A DNA stretch of 64,000 bases. Origin: Blastobasis lacticolella. Lineage: Eukaryota; Arthropoda; Insecta; Lepidoptera; Blastobasidae. Positions 35,101 to 39,369 of this stretch are shown here, in pieces (within the stretch, counting starts at the first letter, position 1; each line of letters begins with the position of its first letter). The position numbers and the translations under genes were made by a program. Where the stretch lies: contig LR990053.1 of NCBI GenBank assembly GCA_905147135.1, positions 4,104,501 to 4,168,500 of the forward strand, written 5' to 3'. Under the pieces are notes generated by a model. That model did no database searches and was not told where the DNA came from. It was given only the letters and a program-made list of their open reading frames with translations.

Positions 35101-35374
35101 TATAAACCACGTTGGTAGCAAGTTTAATTGAAATATTTGCAAGATTTGTGTCACTTTTCGTCGAGTAAAAACTGAATAGTAAATATCAATAAATTGAATT
35201 GCACTCTCACCTGTATCCAATGTCTGGGGCCTCGAACACGTAAATGGAGCCATATATTCCCGCTAAATATATGGGGAACAACAACAGAGCATAATTCAAA
35301 ACGTTATATCGTCCAAATGCCCCAAGTTGCTGCAATATCGTGTCCAACTCGATTACTGTATCCTGCTTAGTCAT
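4962..35374 (-). CDS. Organic cation transporter (SLC22-like MFS), six coding exons
   Basis: A spliced gene predicted to move organic cations, carnitine-like or related small solutes across the plasma membrane; the substrate cannot be read from sequence. Joining the six exons gives 546 residues, the normal SLC22 length, with 12 predicted membrane helices. Seen in order: helix 1 (about 24-46); a large extracellular loop with six cysteines (56, 61, 85, 99, 111, 130) and three N-glycosylation sequons (N57, N66, N105); the MFS loop motif SDKYGRR (157-163); NESVRWLL after helix 6 (270-277), the SLC22 form of PESPRWL; an acidic/lysine-rich cytoplasmic loop; DKYGRK (405-410); [11 protein letters not shown] (459-469); LPET (519-522). 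All introns are GT-AG and all junctions keep frame (phases 2, 0, 1, 1, 0). The start is the only ATG before helix 1. Introns hold most of the local repeats. Family assignment is firm; the ligand is unknown. Confidence 0.93.
5767..5948 (-). CDS. OCT gene coding exon 5 (helices 10-11)
   Basis: The acceptor CCCACAG|ATCCGG completes an Asp codon split after exon 4. It encodes helix 10, the signature [11 protein letters not shown] and most of helix 11 ([13 protein letters not shown]). It ends at a codon boundary with CTG|GTGAGT at 5766. Confidence 0.92.
6300..6463 (+). repeat. SINE C, 3' part
   Basis: Carries the SINE C body: GATCCAATCTGGTCAG, GGAGGTCAGATGGCAGTCG, GTAATTACCTGATC, then the end GGGACATTAATGCCATGATG. 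The tRNA-like head is missing. Confidence 0.75.
7530..7645. repeat. Interspersed repeat N, copy 1
   Basis: Shares TTTTACAGCA at its start and GCCAATTACAAAAC at its end with 27585-27705, in the same orientation and spacing. Type unknown. Confidence 0.5.
7733..7790. repeat. TG microsatellite
   Basis: An imperfect (TG)n run with a G tract, preceded by the palindrome GAGAGAGATCTCTCTC. Confidence 0.85.
8483..8668 (-). repeat. LINE 3' end, family E
   Basis: Minus-strand copy showing CGGGCCACCTGATGGAAAG, the GGCGGCGGTGACC complement and the segment coding DYDMGSFK. Its A-run faces exon 4. Confidence 0.75.
8690..8830 (+). repeat. CR1-like LINE 3' tail with stem-loop
   Basis: Contains GAAGACCTGTTATACAGACC and TAGGCTCCAG, which match the tail of the LINE at 42.5 kb, followed by AAATAAATATATTTTT. 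Only the 3' end is present. Confidence 0.5.
8969..9634 (-). CDS. OCT gene coding exon 4 (helices 5-9)
   Basis: The largest exon, 666 bp. The acceptor TTTTCAG|CAATGG rebuilds an alanine codon. It encodes helices 5 and 6, NESVRWLL, a charged cytoplasmic loop (about 280-350) rich in Glu and Lys, helices 7-9 and the DKYGRK loop motif. The donor is AAAG|GTGAGT at 8968. Reading on past the donor would stop within about 10 codons, so splicing is required. Confidence 0.93.
10145..10400 (-). CDS. OCT gene coding exon 3 (helices 2-4)
   Basis: The acceptor TTTCAG|TTTGAT opens with [10 protein letters not shown], the conserved stretch that ends the extracellular loop in SLC22 proteins and holds the sixth cysteine. 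Helices 2-4 follow, with SDKYGRR between helices 2 and 3 and a glycine/alanine-rich helix 4. The donor is ATAG|GTAAGG at 10144, leaving one base for the next codon. Confidence 0.92.
10640..10790 (-). repeat. Lep-type repeat H with GGGTAG tract
   Basis: Repeated GGGTAGGGGTAG units run into ACGAACTCTCGCCGGGC, the complement of the family H end (GACCCGGCGCGACTTCGT) seen at 16.3, 24.8 and 25.2 kb. Confidence 0.6.
10870..10975 (-). repeat. LINE 3' fragment, family L
   Basis: Matches, in reverse, the segment at 15780-15900 (AGAGTGAATAGG, CTAGACAGGCGTGCT). A second piece lies at 11323-11390, across SINE A copy 11103-11322, so the two pieces may be one fragment split by the SINE. Confidence 0.5.
11103..11322 (-). 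repeat. SINE A, degraded minus-strand copy
   Basis: Shows the 3' block CAGCGCCATCTAGCCCC, ACCCGTAACAGAAATTAAAA and a damaged tRNA head (box B altered to GGGAATGAAATCG). Confidence 0.75.
11679..12300 (+). repeat. Element I, copy 1
   Basis: Begins with an imperfect hairpin (11680-11813) whose arms are GTTTATGCAACTG and CAGTTGCATACAC, with inner arms ATTAAAACA and TGTTTTAAAA and a loop around CGAGGCGTAGCCG. About 480 bp shared with copy 2 follow, ending in a terminal unit that closes with CTACGAGTGTAGAT. No ORF. Type uncertain; inverted units suggest a non-autonomous DNA element. Confidence 0.65.
12301..13449. other. Unassigned intron DNA
   Basis: No gene or family recognised. GGTGGTCCACGACCAATAA (12979) and GGTGGACCACGACCGACCA (13085) form a short diverged direct repeat about 106 bp apart. 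13150-13400 ends in GGAATAAAGTGATTTTATT and could be a LINE tail. Confidence 0.35.
13450..13640 (+). repeat. LINE 3' fragment, family G
   Basis: CACCCAGAAATAACATTCA, GCTGGGGTCC, TGTGTCAGGACAGAGC and GGCGGACCATAGTCTC align in order with 3140-3310. Confidence 0.65.
13914..14095 (-). repeat. Element I terminal unit, inverted
   Basis: Reverse complement of the terminal unit at 12149-12300 and 15088-15240: ACTTTATCTACAC, GAAAACAGTCGTTTAAGG, GATACAGCATTTCCCATACTA in that order. It forms the left arm of a large inverted pair with copy 2. Confidence 0.7.
14200..15345 (+). repeat. Element I, copy 2 with repeated terminal units
   Basis: Parallels copy 1 from the hairpin (14405-14503, inner loop deleted) through to the terminal unit. 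The terminal unit (ACAGCTGTAATGAAAATAG, AGTCTGGCGTGAAAA, CGACTGTTTTCG, ACGAGTGTAGATAAAG) then occurs again in tandem at about 14870-15087, 15088-15240 and, shortened, 15241-15345. Another partial unit precedes the hairpin. Confidence 0.65.
15346..15689. other. Unassigned DNA with small inverted repeats
   Basis: CTCTTATCA and TGATAAGAG pair across about 45 bp (15407-15460) and CGCGTG/CACGCG follow. No gene seen. Confidence 0.3.
15690..15930 (+). repeat. LINE 3' fragment, family L
   Basis: A frame reads [18 protein letters not shown], typical of the C-terminus of a non-LTR reverse transcriptase, followed by a short 3' UTR and A-run. Smaller pieces lie at 31690-31790 and 58905-58955. Confidence 0.6.
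16150..16325 (+). repeat. Lep-type repeat H, diverged
   Basis: TGATTTCGTTCACGTG, ATCTATTGTTAAAAAG, AAAATCCGTTTCGCAG and TTTATACTATGTACTAG in the order of other H copies; it abuts the next copy head to tail. Confidence 0.55.
16323..16640 (+). repeat. Lep-type repeat H with CCCTAC tract
   Basis: CTAGTGGACCCGGTGCGACT, then a CCCTAACCCTACCCC tract, TTGAATCACTCGTCTATTGG, ATTAAAATCCGTTGCG and GACTTTGTTTTATAC. This is the clearest H copy. I read it as a non-autonomous element of unknown class, common in Lepidoptera. Confidence 0.65.
16713..16790 (-). repeat. MITE D, half copy
   Basis: GGCTAGCACAAGTGAG at one end and GGCGCGACATAGATACTGCT match one arm of MITE D at 45723-45879; the other arm is missing. 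Confidence 0.5.
16793..17105 (-). mobile_element. LINE 3' end, family F, next to exon 2 donor
   Basis: The minus strand encodes [20 protein letters not shown], the RT C-terminal motif, then a GGTAAGCAGTCACCGC-type 3' UTR with CAAGCTTGCGGCCTGCC. Its 5' edge lies within about 30 bp of the exon 2 donor at 17131. The frame is open and continuous with exon 2. Confidence 0.75.
17132..17342 (-). CDS. OCT gene coding exon 2 (extracellular loop, residues 55-125)
   Basis: The acceptor TTTCAG|ATGT completes the split Arg codon, giving GYRCNVSEC across the junction, the expected SLC22 loop start. The exon carries five of the six loop cysteines and NVS, NTS and NAS glycosylation sequons. The donor is GAT|GTAAGT at 17131, a phase 0 end. 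The frame stays open through the donor into a LINE fragment (see findings), so a longer unspliced ORF exists but is not the expected product. Confidence 0.88.
17517..17752 (-). repeat. SINE A, minus-strand copy
   Basis: GCAAAGCTTGTGTTATGGGT, CACCCAGACCCTTAACGG and a tRNA head ending CAACTGAACCACTCAAG. Box B has drifted. Confidence 0.8.
17753..19910. other. 2.1 kb of intron 1, nothing recognised
   Basis: AT-rich with one GC-rich patch (19050-19150, several CGACG/CGTCG). No SLC22 exon, repeat family or RNA seen. Confidence 0.4.
19920..20057 (-). repeat. SINE C, partial
   Basis: GCGCGAGGGTCCGGGTCCGC, GATCTAGGATTTGGC, GACTGCCATCTATCTTCCG and TTGGATCATGG in SINE C order. Confidence 0.7.
20076..20190 (-). 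repeat. LINE 3' end, family F
   Basis: ACCACTAAGGTGGCAAACAA through CACGCGTTGCCGACC, nearly identical to the 3' UTR at 16800-16905. It abuts the SINE C fragment. Confidence 0.8.
20505..20602 (+). repeat. LINE 3' end, family E
   Basis: GGTGTTGCTGATGGCC, GGCGGCGGTGACC, TTTCCATCAGGTG, GTATAACAT and an A-run. Confidence 0.75.
20610..20695 (-). repeat. LINE 3' end, family G
   Basis: ACATACATACATACA followed by AAAGCTCACGCCTGTGTCCC, the complement of the G tail at 32585-32635. Confidence 0.65.
20816..21233. mobile_element. MITE with about 24-bp terminal inverted repeats
   Basis: AATGAGGAGTTTTCCAGTAG at the left pairs with the complement of CTATTGGAAAACTCCTCATT at the right. Inside, AGATGGCGC and GCGCCATCT also pair. 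418 bp, no ORF, so a non-autonomous DNA transposon. No clean target duplication found by eye. No second copy in the window. Confidence 0.8.
21234..22254. other. Unassigned intron DNA
   Basis: The 78-codon frame at 21518 ends in a lysine run and is not convincing. No repeat match. Confidence 0.4.
22255..22615 (-). repeat. Lep-type repeat H with expanded minisatellite
   Basis: GACGCTATAACTCCAGAACG and GAACCGATTTCCACGG at one end, an 11-bp minisatellite in the middle, and GCTACGCGAACGAAGTCGCG then CCGGGTCCACTAGT, the H end, on the right. Confidence 0.65.
22412..22548. repeat. 11-bp minisatellite GTGTAGGGTAG, about 12 units
   Basis: Near-identical tandem units; only a GGCGTAAGG variant breaks the run. 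It is the expanded form of the CCCTAC tract of family H, not an insect TTAGG telomere repeat. Confidence 0.9.
22616..23446. other. Unassigned intron DNA
   Basis: AT-rich; no feature supported. Confidence 0.4.
23449..23775 (-). repeat. SINE C, near full-length
   Basis: Runs from TTGGCGTTAATGTCCC (3' end) through GACTGCCATCTGACCTCCG and the hairpin CATTCAGTCGCCTGAATG to the tRNA-like head GGCCACCGACGCTC. The head carries a GGGATCTGAACCC box B remnant. Confidence 0.85.
24093..24290 (-). repeat. Element K, partial
   Basis: CCCCCGACTAAGTTTACATA, ACCGAACCGATTTTAATAAA, CGTTCGGGAGATACGAACAG and CAGATACACACG match, in reverse, the K copies at 50.0 and 60.7 kb. Confidence 0.6.
24762..24960 (+). repeat. 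Lep-type repeat H
   Basis: CCAGTGGACCCGGTGCG, CTTCCTCTAGAATCCCTCTA, CAAATCCGTTGCGTAG and TTGTTTTATACTATGAATAG. Confidence 0.65.
25207..25420 (+). repeat. Lep-type repeat H
   Basis: TACTAGTGAACCCGGCGCGA, TTCGTTCGCGTGGTGTCC and ATTAAAATCCGTTGCG; the 3' part is degraded. Confidence 0.65.
25421..26764. other. Unassigned intron DNA
   Basis: Mostly AT-rich, with a GC-rich patch at 26400-26570. I could not fit that patch to the transporter or any other family. Confidence 0.4.
26765..26955 (-). repeat. LINE 3' end, family F-prime
   Basis: GCAGACAGCCCACCTGATGG, AACTGTCGCCCATAACAT, GCATTTAGGTTGCAGGCAAC and CGCAGAACCGCAGG; the same block recurs at 63645-63930. Confidence 0.65.
27120..27310 (+). repeat. 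Family B, 5'-truncated, with 11-bp target duplication
   Basis: Flanked by ACAACGTCAAT at 27109-27119 and 27311-27321. It lacks the first 60-70 bp of the full copies. Truncation at the 5' end with a target duplication is the pattern of target-primed reverse transcription. Confidence 0.85.
27511..27563. repeat. Perfect 21-bp hairpin with 11-base loop
   Basis: The arms contain TGTTAAATCTAGAAAGATCC and its exact complement (27511-27531 and 27543-27563). The loop is AGTTAAGTACA. Not part of any family seen here. Confidence 0.95.
27585..27705. repeat. Interspersed repeat N, copy 2
   Basis: TTTTACAGCAATC and GCCAATTACAAAACTGCAAC as at 7530-7645. Confidence 0.5.
27706..28322. other. Unassigned intron DNA
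   Basis: 27960-28015 (GTGTAAATAAATGTTTTC, TATTTATATTTCTAT) resembles a LINE tail. The rest is not recognised. Confidence 0.35.
28325..28800 (-). repeat. SINE A split by a MITE
   Basis: The SINE 3' part is at 28325-28395 and the body plus tRNA head (GGGAATCGAACCCGGGACC) at 28651-28800. The two parts join correctly when the MITE is removed. Confidence 0.85.
28398..28648. mobile_element. MITE with 35-bp inverted repeats inside SINE A
   Basis: Left end GAGCTCGTCTAGTCTAAGAT followed by GACGCGCCCCACTA; the right end is its complement with three mismatches. Flanked by TA at 28396-28397 and 28649-28650, consistent with a Tc1/mariner-type or similar TA target. 251 bp, no ORF. Confidence 0.85.
28801..29519. 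other. Unassigned intron DNA
   Basis: No supported feature. Confidence 0.4.
29520..29765 (+). mobile_element. RTE-like LINE 3' end (75-codon frame)
   Basis: The frame encodes [33 protein letters not shown] and [11 protein letters not shown], the standard C-terminus of RTE-type reverse transcriptases (GRP-[KR]-RW and W-[RK] blocks). It ends with a GATGATTATGATGA tail. Only the last part of ORF2 remains. Related pieces lie at 31370-31462 and 54893-54963, both minus. Confidence 0.8.
29796..30290 (+). repeat. SINE A split by a family B insertion
   Basis: The tRNA head with an intact GGGTTCGATTCCCGGCCG is at 29796-29870, the body to 29936, and the 3' block GGGGCTAGATGGCGATGTG resumes after the family B copy. 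Confidence 0.85.
29937..30197 (+). repeat. Family B inserted in SINE A
   Basis: A near full-length copy from GCCGTGTGGTGTCCGGCAG to the GATGATTATAATA tail. ATTATAA at both edges is a possible 7-bp target duplication. Confidence 0.85.
30470..30622 (+). mobile_element. MITE D
   Basis: AGCACAAGAGTGCCCGCG, AAGATAGCGGCATCTATGTC and CTTATCGCGCGC match D at 45.7 kb. The ends are degraded (GCAGCACAAG / CTTGTCCTAGC). Confidence 0.65.
30640..30930 (+). repeat. Probable LINE 3' end with (CATT)n tail
   Basis: Ends AGCAATAAATAATTTTTC then CATTCATTCATTCATT. A 77-codon frame on the other strand (30678-30911) stops at AATAAA but matches no family known to me. The tail makes a retroposon more likely than a host exon. 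Confidence 0.4.
31014..31348 (-). repeat. SINE C, near full-length
   Basis: TTGGCGTTAATGTTACG to GGCCACCGACGCTC, with the CATTCAGTCGCCTGAATG hairpin and box B remnant GGGATTTGAACCGG. Confidence 0.85.
31370..31462 (-). repeat. RTE-like LINE 3' end, short
   Basis: ATCATCATCATCGTCTTAGC, GCCTCTGCCAGGGTCC and CACTTCGCCCAGTCTTCGGC are the complement of 29670-29765. Confidence 0.75.
31500..31960. repeat. Mixed Lep-type repeats with a family L piece
   Basis: 31500-31690 has ATGAGAACGTTTGTG and CACGCGAAATCGCAGGCCGC; 31690-31790 is family L (TAGACAGGCATGCTTC, CAGGTGAGATGG); 31795-31960 has GTGGGCAAAAGCTAG and ACAAACTTTCGCATTTGAAG. The outer parts look like one intronic repeat interrupted by L. Confidence 0.5.
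31963..32165 (-). repeat. Family B copy rearranged by a perfect palindrome
   Basis: Normal from the CAT tail to GAAAATGCTGCTGCCC; the next stretch is replaced by a 36-bp palindrome (next entry), then CTTTTGCCTCG resumes. The 5' end is missing. Confidence 0.8.
32119..32154. repeat. 17-bp perfect palindrome with 2-base centre
   Basis: Arms AAAGATAAAGTCTGGAA and TTCCAGACTTTATCTTT. Other family B copies have CATTTTCCAGAC here with no left arm, so the left arm is a derived inverted copy of the right. Confidence 0.95.
32515..32640 (+). repeat. LINE 3' end, family G
   Basis: GGCTAGGGAGTTGTGTCAGG, GCGGTCCATAGTCTCTGCC, CCCACCTGTGGGACAGAGGC and an ATGTATGTATAT tail. Confidence 0.75.
32645..32945 (+). 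repeat. CR1-like LINE 3' tail with stem-loop
   Basis: Holds TTTCCCATAGCACAGGATAT then TCCTAGTTTGGGAA (outer and inner stems), and ends GTAAATAAAGATTATATTTA. No coding part remains. Confidence 0.55.
33410..33975. repeat. Local duplication J, copy 1 (interrupted)
   Basis: CGATGCAACCGGTTGTG, GTTACGTGATATGAACGTG, GACAGGTGTAAAATATG and ATTCACAACTGCAA are shared with copy 2 about 1 kb away, in direct orientation. A SINE C splits it. Confidence 0.8.
33678..33888 (-). repeat. SINE C with internal deletion and long target duplication
   Basis: The 3' end and body to GGATCATGG, then directly the head CTCGGCCACCGACGCTCC; the middle is gone. Flanked by copies of TCTTGACTAAGTACCTAC at 33645 and 33906, the right one having an extra CTAC. 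Confidence 0.8.
34010..34258 (+). repeat. LINE 3' end, family F
   Basis: GGAGTTCTTCAAGAAAGG, GGTATTGCAAACGTCCATAG, TGCTTACCATCAGGCAGACC and GCTTGTTTGTCACCTTAGTG. It lies between the two J copies. Confidence 0.75.
34425..34705. repeat. Local duplication J, copy 2
   Basis: The uninterrupted partner of 33410-33975. It shows the state of the J target before the SINE C insertion. Confidence 0.8.
34947..34986. promoter_or_regulatory. CRE palindrome and two RFX-like half sites in intron 1
   Basis: TGACGTCA at 34947-34954 is a perfect CREB/ATF site. AGCAAC occurs twice just beyond it, in TTCTAGCAAC and GCCCTAGCAAC, resembling RFX X-box halves. The cluster is about 230 bp inside the first intron. 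A regulatory role is inferred only. Confidence 0.25.
35211..35374 (-). CDS. OCT gene coding exon 1 (residues 1-54)
   Basis: First coding exon. It begins with ATG at 35374, preceded by GTGAAA, and encodes the cytoplasmic N-terminus [11 protein letters not shown] and helix 1, ending at APDIGY plus two bases of an arginine codon. The donor is ACAG|GTGAGA at 35210. A typical insect SLC22 start precedes helix 1 by about 20 residues, as here. The next exon lies 17.9 kb away. Confidence 0.9.
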
Positions 35375-35443
35375 TTTCACGAGAATAGTTCACAGTCACT
35401 GGTTAAAATAGATACAATTTTCGAATCTACGAATTCACTTCTT

Positions 35444-35451
35444 TATTTATA
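35444..35451 (-). promoter_or_regulatory. Candidate TATA box of the OCT gene
   Basis: TATAAATA on the minus strand, 70 bp upstream of the start codon. A start about 30 bp downstream would leave a 5' UTR of roughly 40 bases. The position suits a core promoter, but AT-rich DNA gives such matches by chance and a non-coding upstream exon is possible. Confidence 0.4.
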
Positions 35452-35499
35452 CAAATAAAATTGGGATAAATTTGACAACGCGTGATTTTTACGTGGTCT

Positions 35500-36837
35500 C
35501 ACGAGTTGACGCATGCGCTGTAGATACTCTTTGCGCACGTGTGTAATGTTGTCTTTTTTGATTGCATCTTTTTATTACAAAGTTTTTTCTTTTTTTGATA
35601 TGCGGTCTTTTTCCGGACGCCGTTCGGATGTATCGGTAGACGAGCGTTTAGTGCGTGCGCGCGATTAAAAATAAACAACGTATGAACGCGAAACACACGC
35701 TCATAGGTCAGATGTAGCTGTTCTGCGCTTTGTGGGAAAGGGACGCACTTACTCCACTAACCGACAAGCGAAAGGGACCGATATACATCAGCCCATTTAC
35801 ACGTGCAGCGATTATCAGTCGTGTTTATAATTTTACCTTTAAAACTAAAATATTAGAACAATATTTTATGAAATATACGCGTGTATTGTGTAATAATACA
35901 CTCTTTTATGATTAGATGGCACGTGCGCCAGCTCGATATATTTCTGAAAAAAAAAAATATGACGTTGTAAAAGCGTTTTTAAAATAGTTTCTTGTATTGG
36001 TAAGAAATTCCAATGATTTCTATCCTCTGTATCTCATCCCCCTAGTGTTAAAAATGACCATACGAATCACTCCTTCTGTCGACTCCGTAAAAACGACTTT
36101 CTTCTTGATGAAAGGCAAAAAGATTGGAAAATTAGCAAGCTTGACGGTGCTAAATTTTTTTATATTGTTTCTCTCAGTAATAGCACTAAAGGAGCCAGCC
36201 AAAATTTATGCGAACTTTTACTCAGGCAGCAAGTTTTGAATCGTTGTGGTAAAAACGTTACCTATGTCAAAGTAAAACTAAATTTGATATTACTTTCGTA
36301 ACTTTAACACGTTGAGCGCCAAATGTGCCCGTAGAAAACACAAATAAAACCCTTTCTATTGATATGTCTGTGGCACTTAATCGATTCGAATCGGCTTAGT
36401 TGTTGAATATTGCAATTGGAAGTTGATGAATAAATACTGCATTCAATAATTTGAGAGATAGTAAACTCAATAAATATAGATACTATATGCTGTACGCCCA
36501 AAAAAACCTGCAAGTCGATTTACAAGCTAGTGAAATTCGTGTACAGTTCTACTAACTCATCTGATCCGGTGGCTAAAACTGGAACTAAGTGCCGCCAATT
36601 TGAAATGTCATTGACCTCAACAACAGCGACGCCGTCACCGGGTCAGATGAGTTTGTGGCACTGTTCTAGATGCCTAAACAATCATTTTCACCCGTAGTTT
36701 TAAAAAATATTTCCCTTAGGAGAGGTGCAAAATGGCTGTTGCGAATCTATTCACGGGCTGTTGGAGTGAAGGTCTAGACCACGGTTTCTGGTGATGTTCA
36801 ATTATCTAATTATTCAATTCTCTAATTCTCTTAGTAA
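35500..36837. other. Upstream flank of the OCT gene, no gene recognised
   Basis: Holds the distal promoter side of the transporter gene. The 80-codon frame 35997-36239 has a hydrophobic stretch but no match I can name, and its overlap with a 60-codon antisense frame argues against coding. GCATGCGC occurs at 35511. Confidence 0.35.
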
Positions 36838-37135
36838 TACCTAAAGTTTATTTTAATTTTTTTTAAGCCATTATAATTGTATATCTCATATTAATAAGTA
36901 AGTTTATTTTAATTAATTGTTTGTGCCATTTTAACTGTATAATTGTGTATGTATGTATATGTAAACTTTACGTTGTTATTTTTAGTCTTAAGTCTGGCCA
37001 TGACAGAATACCAGCGGGTGTGGGTTCTACCTGCACCCAAACGCTGAGTCGTGGACCATTTTGTCTATACTAATAAATAATCTCAAAATATATTGATACA
37101 AACCTGTAAATTTTTAGACAAATAAATATTTCTAT
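36838..37135 (+). repeat. LINE 3' end with (TTTCTA)n tail
   Basis: Ends ACAAATAAATATTTCTATTT plus further TTTCTA units. CAGCGGGTGTGGGT and the later CACCCAAACGCTG can pair into a 3' stem-loop. No ORF remains. Confidence 0.5.
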
Positions 37136-37782
37136 TTCTATTTCTATTAACGTCGTCATCATTTTTTTGTATGGGAGAAAACATTAATGTAATAAATATA
37201 GGTATAATACAATACCTCCGATGCCGTCTTAGAGAAATATCACACCTTTTTCACGTACGCCTAGGCTATCTTTTGCTTCTTCCATATTCTTGCTTCCTTA
37301 ACTTTTAAGATTGTACATTCAGTACACGCTTGATCTGGGGTACTATTTTTAAACCGCATTGAGCGGCAACTTTTTGTTTTAAATTTTTTGAATTTTGATT
37401 TTCCGCATCAAAATTTCAAATACATTAATTTGCAAAAAAACATGGGCAACTTTGATACATTTGAGACAATTTGGAGACCTTGGATCTCCCCGCTGGTAAT
37501 TTTCTGGGTGCCATCTGATTATGTATATCTAGAGCATGGATAGAGGAGGTCTAGATTTCCTGAGGTACCTAACCGATCCAAAAGGCGTTTACTTCACAGC
37601 GAGAAAGTTTGCGTCTGAATTTGGATTTCATACACCGGTTGCGTGGAATTGAAATTCCGACACATTACGTTTTCGGTGTTCCCAATAAAAACCGTTCGAC
37701 TCGACTCGACGCGACCGGTTCAACTTTATAGGAAGACGTTTATGGTGTGGTTGAACAGGGTAATCTCTGTAAAATAATTATT
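37136..37782. other. Unassigned DNA
   Basis: No supported feature; GACTCGACTCGACGCGACC near 37700 is a short direct repeat. Confidence 0.35.
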
Positions 37783-37882
37783 TTATTACCGTGGGTGATG
37801 CCCCGTAGTGCAAACGTCCATAGGCTGCGGAGACTGCTTACCATCAGGCGGGCCATAAGCTTGTTTGCCACATTAATGGTAT
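37783..37882 (+). repeat. LINE 3' end, family F, short
   Basis: GTGCAAACGTCCATAGGCTG, TGCTTACCATCAGGCGGGCC and AAGCTTGTTTGCCAC. Confidence 0.75.
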
Positions 37883-37928
37883 TCAAAATCCTTGAGACTT
37901 TTATTATTAAAATAAAAATAATAATCAT

Positions 37929-38278
37929 CTTGGCGTTAAAATCTCCTGGTTTGGCTCTCGAAGGCCCGGGGTCCGCCTTTACCATGATCCAGGATTTGAC
38001 AGATCAAGTAATTACAGTAGAGCGACTGCTATCTGACCTCCGTGACCCTGCTACAACGGGAGCCTGACCAGATTGGATCATGGTTACACATTCAGTCGCC
38101 TGAATGTGCAGGTTTCATTACGATGTTTTCCCTCACCGTAAGAGCATCGGTTAGTGTTTAACTAATGTGTACATAATTCAGAAAATAATCATTGGTACAT
38201 GGCCCGGATGGCGGGATTCGAACCCGGTACCCTATCCTTTCGGTCGGATACCCTAACCTTTTGGCCACCGAGGCTCTT
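37929..38278 (-). repeat. SINE C, full-length
   Basis: From TTGGCGTTAAAATC to TTTTGGCCACCGAGGCTC, with box B GGGATTCGAACCCGG intact. The best head on the minus strand. Confidence 0.9.
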
Positions 38279-38451
38279 GGTTAGGCACCGAGGATTAAAA
38301 TATTAATAATTAAAAAGGTAATGTCTCGAACTCAAAAATCGTAAATAACAAAAGAAATGCATAACTACTCGTAGGATAGCAAATCTAATCTATGACGATG
38401 TATGATTATTAGGTACTATCTGTAAATAAATATCAATATCATATCACAGCT

Positions 38452-38911
38452 GTGTGGGATAACAACAATATGAACAATATGAATGGTATGAATATGAACG
38501 TGCAGATTGGCGAGGCAGATGTGGTCAGCGCCGAACGTGCTGGGCCTTTGCGGGCCTACGTGGAGGGAGGTGCTCCCCCACGCCCGCGCCCCCTAGCCGT
38601 GAGGCTGGTGCGACGTGGGCTGCGCGACAAACTTCTCCAGGCTGCCCGCGTGCGGCGTAATTTATCGACAGCAGATATGGGTTTACCCGGCACCGGCACT
38701 ACACGTGGCAAAACAGACAACTATTTACTAGGGCAAAAGAAATCGCGAAACGACAGAGATGGCAATATACATGGACTCGCGACGGAAAAATATTCGTTCG
38801 CCAGGGACATGGGAAAGCCCGTCATAGACTACGCTCCGAATCAGACCTAATGAAGGTTTTTGGTGACGGCCATGTTGGGTCCTCACCTATTACTAACACA
38901 GATACGCAATA
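38452..38911 (+). pseudogene. LINE ORF1 C-terminal remnant, frameshifted
   Basis: The first frame gives AERAGP, RPRPLAVRLVRRGLRDK and LSTADMGLPG, a typical ORF1 C-terminal domain. Near 38690 the likeness moves two frames over (NRQLFTRAKEIAKRQRW, TWTRDGKIFVRQ, LRSESDL) and ends at TAG 38909-38911. The first frame itself runs to 38850. The start of ORF1 is missing. ORF1 proteins normally bind element RNA. Confidence 0.7.
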
Positions 38912-39369
38912 GCATACCAAGTGAAATAAATTTCTTTTGTTTGTTTAGAAAAAATTCTAATATTTCAATGAAGTGAGCTAGTAATAAGTTCTCAAATCAG
39001 AAATGTTTTTTTCATAACAAGCTTTTATCGCGCGGTATAGTGCCTACTCATCAAGACCATTCTAAAGAGCCCGAACACGATAGGGTTATGTTATATTTCT
39101 GTTTTTGTTTTATGTAATATTTTACTTTTGATGTTTATTATTTCTAATGATTATAAAAGAAGAAAACGGTCTCATCTAAATTTTTTTATGTTATACCTAA
39201 GTATTATTGCTTGTCACTGTGGTGATATAATAAGAACATTTTCATTACTTCGTTCACTGTGCCTCATACACTATACTACCTATTTGCAATGTTGTGTATT
39301 ATGTTATAACTGGCGATATAGAGCTAAGGTGCATTATGTAATGTTAATTCGATTATTTAAACTTTATAA

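Larger units (their letters stand above)
17343..35210 (-). other. OCT gene intron 1 (17.9 kb, repeat-rich)
   Basis: Bounded by GTGAGA at 35210 and TTTCAG at 17343. I looked for further SLC22 exons inside and found none; the protein is complete without one. It holds SINE A, family B, SINE C and MITE copies, LINE tails and the J duplication, listed separately. Confidence 0.85.

Noticed and set aside
38452..38850. Host gene encoding a 132-residue Asn/Met-rich protein
   Set aside because: The sequence after the first 20 residues is a LINE ORF1 C-terminal domain that continues in another frame, and a LINE ORF2 follows.
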